Positions 5,658-6,940 of a stretch of DNA of 6,940 bases are shown piece by piece; position 1 is the first letter of the stretch; each line of letters starts with the position of its first letter. The notes under the pieces are model-generated. The model was given only the letters and a program-made list of their open reading frames with translations. It was not told the DNA's origin and did not search any database. A program made the translations under genes and the position numbers. Source of the DNA: Cyanothece sp. UBA12306. GTDB lineage: Bacteria > Cyanobacteriota > Cyanobacteriia > Cyanobacteriales > Microcystaceae. Location of the stretch: assembly GCA_003448685.1 (NCBI GenBank), contig DLXW01000339.1:1-6940 (forward strand). The letters are read 5' to 3'.

Positions 5658-6245
5658 ATGAATATCCAAAATTACGTCAAATCCATTACTCACCCCTTAA
5701 TTAAAGGCTTTTTGAGCATAATGATCGCTCTCTCGATGATCTTAGGGATCTGGGGAACTCCTGAGGCGTGGGCAAATATTGATGATGATCGTCTCGATGG
5801 CAATATTTTTGTAGTTTATGCGGGTAATGGTTCTCTGGTTCCAGCCAAATTAAGCTTAATCGATTCTTTACAAAGGCAAATGCCCACAGTTTTGGTTTTC
5901 TATTTAGATGATAGTCGAGATTGTAAACAGTTTGCCCTCGTGGTTTCTCGAATACAGGAATTTTATGGTCGAGCAGCTAATATTCTGCCCATCAGTGTGG
6001 ATAGTATTCCTCTTAAAAATAATTATAATCCTCAAGATACCGGATTTTATTATCAAGGAGCTATTCCTCAAACCGTAATTATTGATCAAAAAGGACAGGT
6101 CGTTTTTGATGAACAAGGACAAGTTAAATACGAAGATGTTGATGATGTTTTGCGAGAGGTTTTTGATTTGTTACCCCGTTCTGAGTCTGTAGAGTTAAAA
6201 AGACGTACTGTCAATGAATTTAATGATGAATTAGTCGAACAATAA
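5658..6245 (+). CDS. Thioredoxin-fold lumenal protein, thylakoid photosystem I accumulation factor family
   Basis: This 195-residue exported protein has a signal peptide: a basic N-region, a hydrophobic core LIKGFLSIMIALSMILG (14-30), and a likely cut after EAWA at residue 39. The mature part has a thioredoxin-like order: beta strand TVLVFYLDD (77-85), the active-site position DSRDCK (85-90), and the cis-proline loop GAIPQTVIIDQKGQVVF (134-150). Instead of CxxC there is one cysteine (89), the only one in the protein, so it cannot form an intramolecular dithiol and is unlikely to be a classic oxidoreductase. The C-terminal EVFDLLPRSESVELKRRTVNE is a strong cyanobacterial family signature. Homologues are annotated as thylakoid membrane photosystem I accumulation factors; I recall this name and cannot check it. 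AAAGG lies only 1 bp before the ATG at 5658, too close to be a ribosome site. A terminator follows closely. Confidence 0.82.
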   Translation: MNIQNYVKSITHPLIKGFLSIMIALSMILGIWGTPEAWANIDDDRLDGNIFVVYAGNGSLVPAKLSLIDSLQRQMPTVLVFYLDDSRDCKQFALVVSRIQEFYGRAANILPISVDSIPLKNNYNPQDTGFYYQGAIPQTVIIDQKGQVVFDEQGQVKYEDVDDVLREVFDLLPRSESVELKRRTVNEFNDELVEQ

Positions 6246-6252
6246 AACTTCA

Positions 6253-6283
6253 GATTTTGTCGAACAAAATCCTAGCTTTTTTT
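6253..6283 (+). terminator. Intrinsic terminator after the thioredoxin-fold gene
   Basis: GATTTTGT (6253-6260) and ACAAAATC (6264-6271) form a perfect 8-bp stem with the loop CGA, followed by CTAGC and seven T's (6277-6283). It begins 7 bp after the stop codon. The stem is AT-rich, but the arrangement is classical. Confidence 0.75.
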
Positions 6284-6296
6284 GATTAAACAATCA

Positions 6297-6334
6297 ATAG
6301 TGATCGCTACATTTAATAGGGATGCGATCACTAT
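6297..6334. repeat. 11-bp perfect inverted repeat with HIP1-like ends
   Basis: ATAGTGATCGC (6297-6307) is the exact reverse complement of GCGATCACTAT (6324-6334), with 16 bp between. The inner ends GATCGC/GCGATC are partial HIP1 octamers. It lies between the terminator and the next promoter, where it has no obvious role for either gene. It could be a member of a small dispersed palindromic repeat family. Confidence 0.55.
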
Positions 6335-6342
6335 AAATTATT

Positions 6343-6360
6343 AATCCTATTCACAGGATT
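6343..6360. promoter_or_regulatory. Palindrome around the -35 box, possible operator
   Basis: AATCCT (6343-6348) and AGGATT (6355-6360) form a perfect 6-bp inverted repeat around ATTCAC, so the -35 hexamer lies almost exactly in the centre. A repressor bound here would block polymerase; this is inference from position. Confidence 0.35.
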
Positions 6361-6378
6361 TCATATCAGATGTATAAT
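6350..6378 (+). promoter_or_regulatory. Sigma70-type promoter of the deacetylase gene
   Basis: TTCACA (6350-6355, 5 of 6) is followed after exactly 17 bp by a perfect TATAAT (6373-6378). Transcription would start near 6385, giving a leader of about 37 nt before the ATG at 6422. Confidence 0.75.
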
Positions 6379-6421
6379 TGCGCCCTATTCGCCAATTCTG
6401 ACTTTTGATTTCTACTAGACT

Positions 6422-6940
6422 ATGCTGTTTATTTTTATCTTATTAATTTTAATAATGCTGGCTTTTTTCCAACCTCGATGGTTGTTTAAATTAGTAGAAA
6501 AGATTGCTCCTGGTGTTAAATATTTTGCTGAAACTGAGCAACCTATTGTTGCGCTTACTATTGATGATGGACTGCATTGGCAGACTACTCCTAAAATTTT
6601 AGCAACATTAAAAAAATATCAAGCTCATGCAACTTTTTTCCTGATTAGTGAACGAATTCCCAGCAACGAATTGATTTTTGAACAAATAATTCAAAATGGT
6701 CATGAAATAGGTAATCATATGGTAAGAGACGAAAAGAGTATTGACTTAAGTTTGAATGAATTTGAAGTTCAACTACTAGAAGCTGATTCAATTTTAAGCA
6801 AATTAGTTAACAAGCATAGTAGAACGTCTCAAGGTATTAAATTTAATCGAATTAAGTGGTTTCGTCCTGGGGGTGGTTGGTACAATCAAAAAATGATAGA
6901 CATTGCTCAAAAGTATGGTTATCAATCAGTTTTAGGTTCA
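6422..6940 (+). CDS. Polysaccharide deacetylase (NodB homology, CE4 family), N-terminal part
   Basis: 173 codons are open from ATG 6422 to the window edge, without a stop. Residues 1-16 (MLFIFILLILIMLAFF) form a membrane anchor or uncleaved signal. The NodB domain begins near residue 41: motif 1 TIDDG (46-50) with the catalytic-base and metal Asp pair D48/D49, then HATFFL (69-74). Motif 2 is GNHMVRD (97-103), and motif 3 is WFRPGGGW (146-153). These enzymes remove acetyl groups from N-acetylglucosamine-type polymers at the cell surface. In the usual H-xxx-H metal motif the second His is replaced here by Asp103. Chitin-deacetylase-like subfamilies with such a change exist, so activity is possible. 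The gene has its own promoter and no clear Shine-Dalgarno. Substrate, and whether the gene is intact downstream, cannot be seen. Confidence 0.9.
   Translation, partial: MLFIFILLILIMLAFFQPRWLFKLVEKIAPGVKYFAETEQPIVALTIDDGLHWQTTPKILATLKKYQAHATFFLISERIPSNELIFEQIIQNGHEIGNHMVRDEKSIDLSLNEFEVQLLEADSILSKLVNKHSRTSQGIKFNRIKWFRPGGGWYNQKMIDIAQKYGYQSVLGS

Noticed and set aside
5904..6122. 72-codon minus-strand ORF
   Set aside because: Antisense shadow of the thioredoxin-fold gene; Ile/Asn-rich product with no recognisable feature.
1..6940. A new multi-gene defence or mobile system
   Set aside because: All larger genes belong to recognisable cyanobacterial families with independent core roles; there are no repeats with spacers, recombinases, toxin-antitoxin pairs or phage genes.

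Overview
The window looks like ordinary chromosomal DNA of a unicellular, AT-rich cyanobacterium. Three octamers GCGATCGC (HIP1, the cyanobacterial interspersed palindrome) are present. Most protein families here are cyanobacterial or reach their typical form there: HmpF, PATAN/DUF4388, cyAbrB, DUF3143 and a thylakoid photosystem I accumulation factor. A Crocosphaera/Cyanothece/Rippkaea-like genus is a guess from base composition and family flavour only. No transposase, phage gene, tRNA, rRNA or CRISPR array is visible.

Layout. At the left edge, a PATAN-domain gene (minus strand, cut by the window) is divergent from hmpF (plus) across a 372-bp spacer with repeated TTAACCT/AGGTTAA motifs. hmpF converges on cobD/cbiB (minus); the two share the palindrome CTAG as both stop codons, and a strong hairpin lies just beyond the hmpF stop, inside the cobD coding sequence. 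Upstream of cobD on the same strand is an Rrf2-family regulator with a good sigma70-type promoter. The 197-bp gap between them holds two tiny ORFs and the best Shine-Dalgarno sequence in the window. Divergent from the Rrf2 gene, across about 310 bp, is a cyAbrB regulator (cyAbrB2-like). It faces a minus-strand pair, a membrane-anchored J-domain protein followed by a DUF3143 protein, with a 15-position hairpin between the converging 3' ends. Divergent from the J-domain gene is a secreted thioredoxin-fold protein of the photosystem I accumulation family, followed by an intrinsic terminator, an 11-bp inverted repeat, and a clear promoter for a polysaccharide deacetylase that runs off the right edge.

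How the genes fit together. The first two genes plausibly both act on type IV pilus motility. CobD serves (pseudo)cobalamin synthesis. The two DNA-binding proteins are likely global or photosynthesis-related regulators, and the thioredoxin-like protein supports photosystem I. These are mostly independent core functions; I do not see a new multi-gene system. The items most worth checking are the non-coding structures, the PATAN/hmpF divergent pair, the J-domain/DUF3143 pair, and the His-to-Asp change in the deacetylase metal motif.
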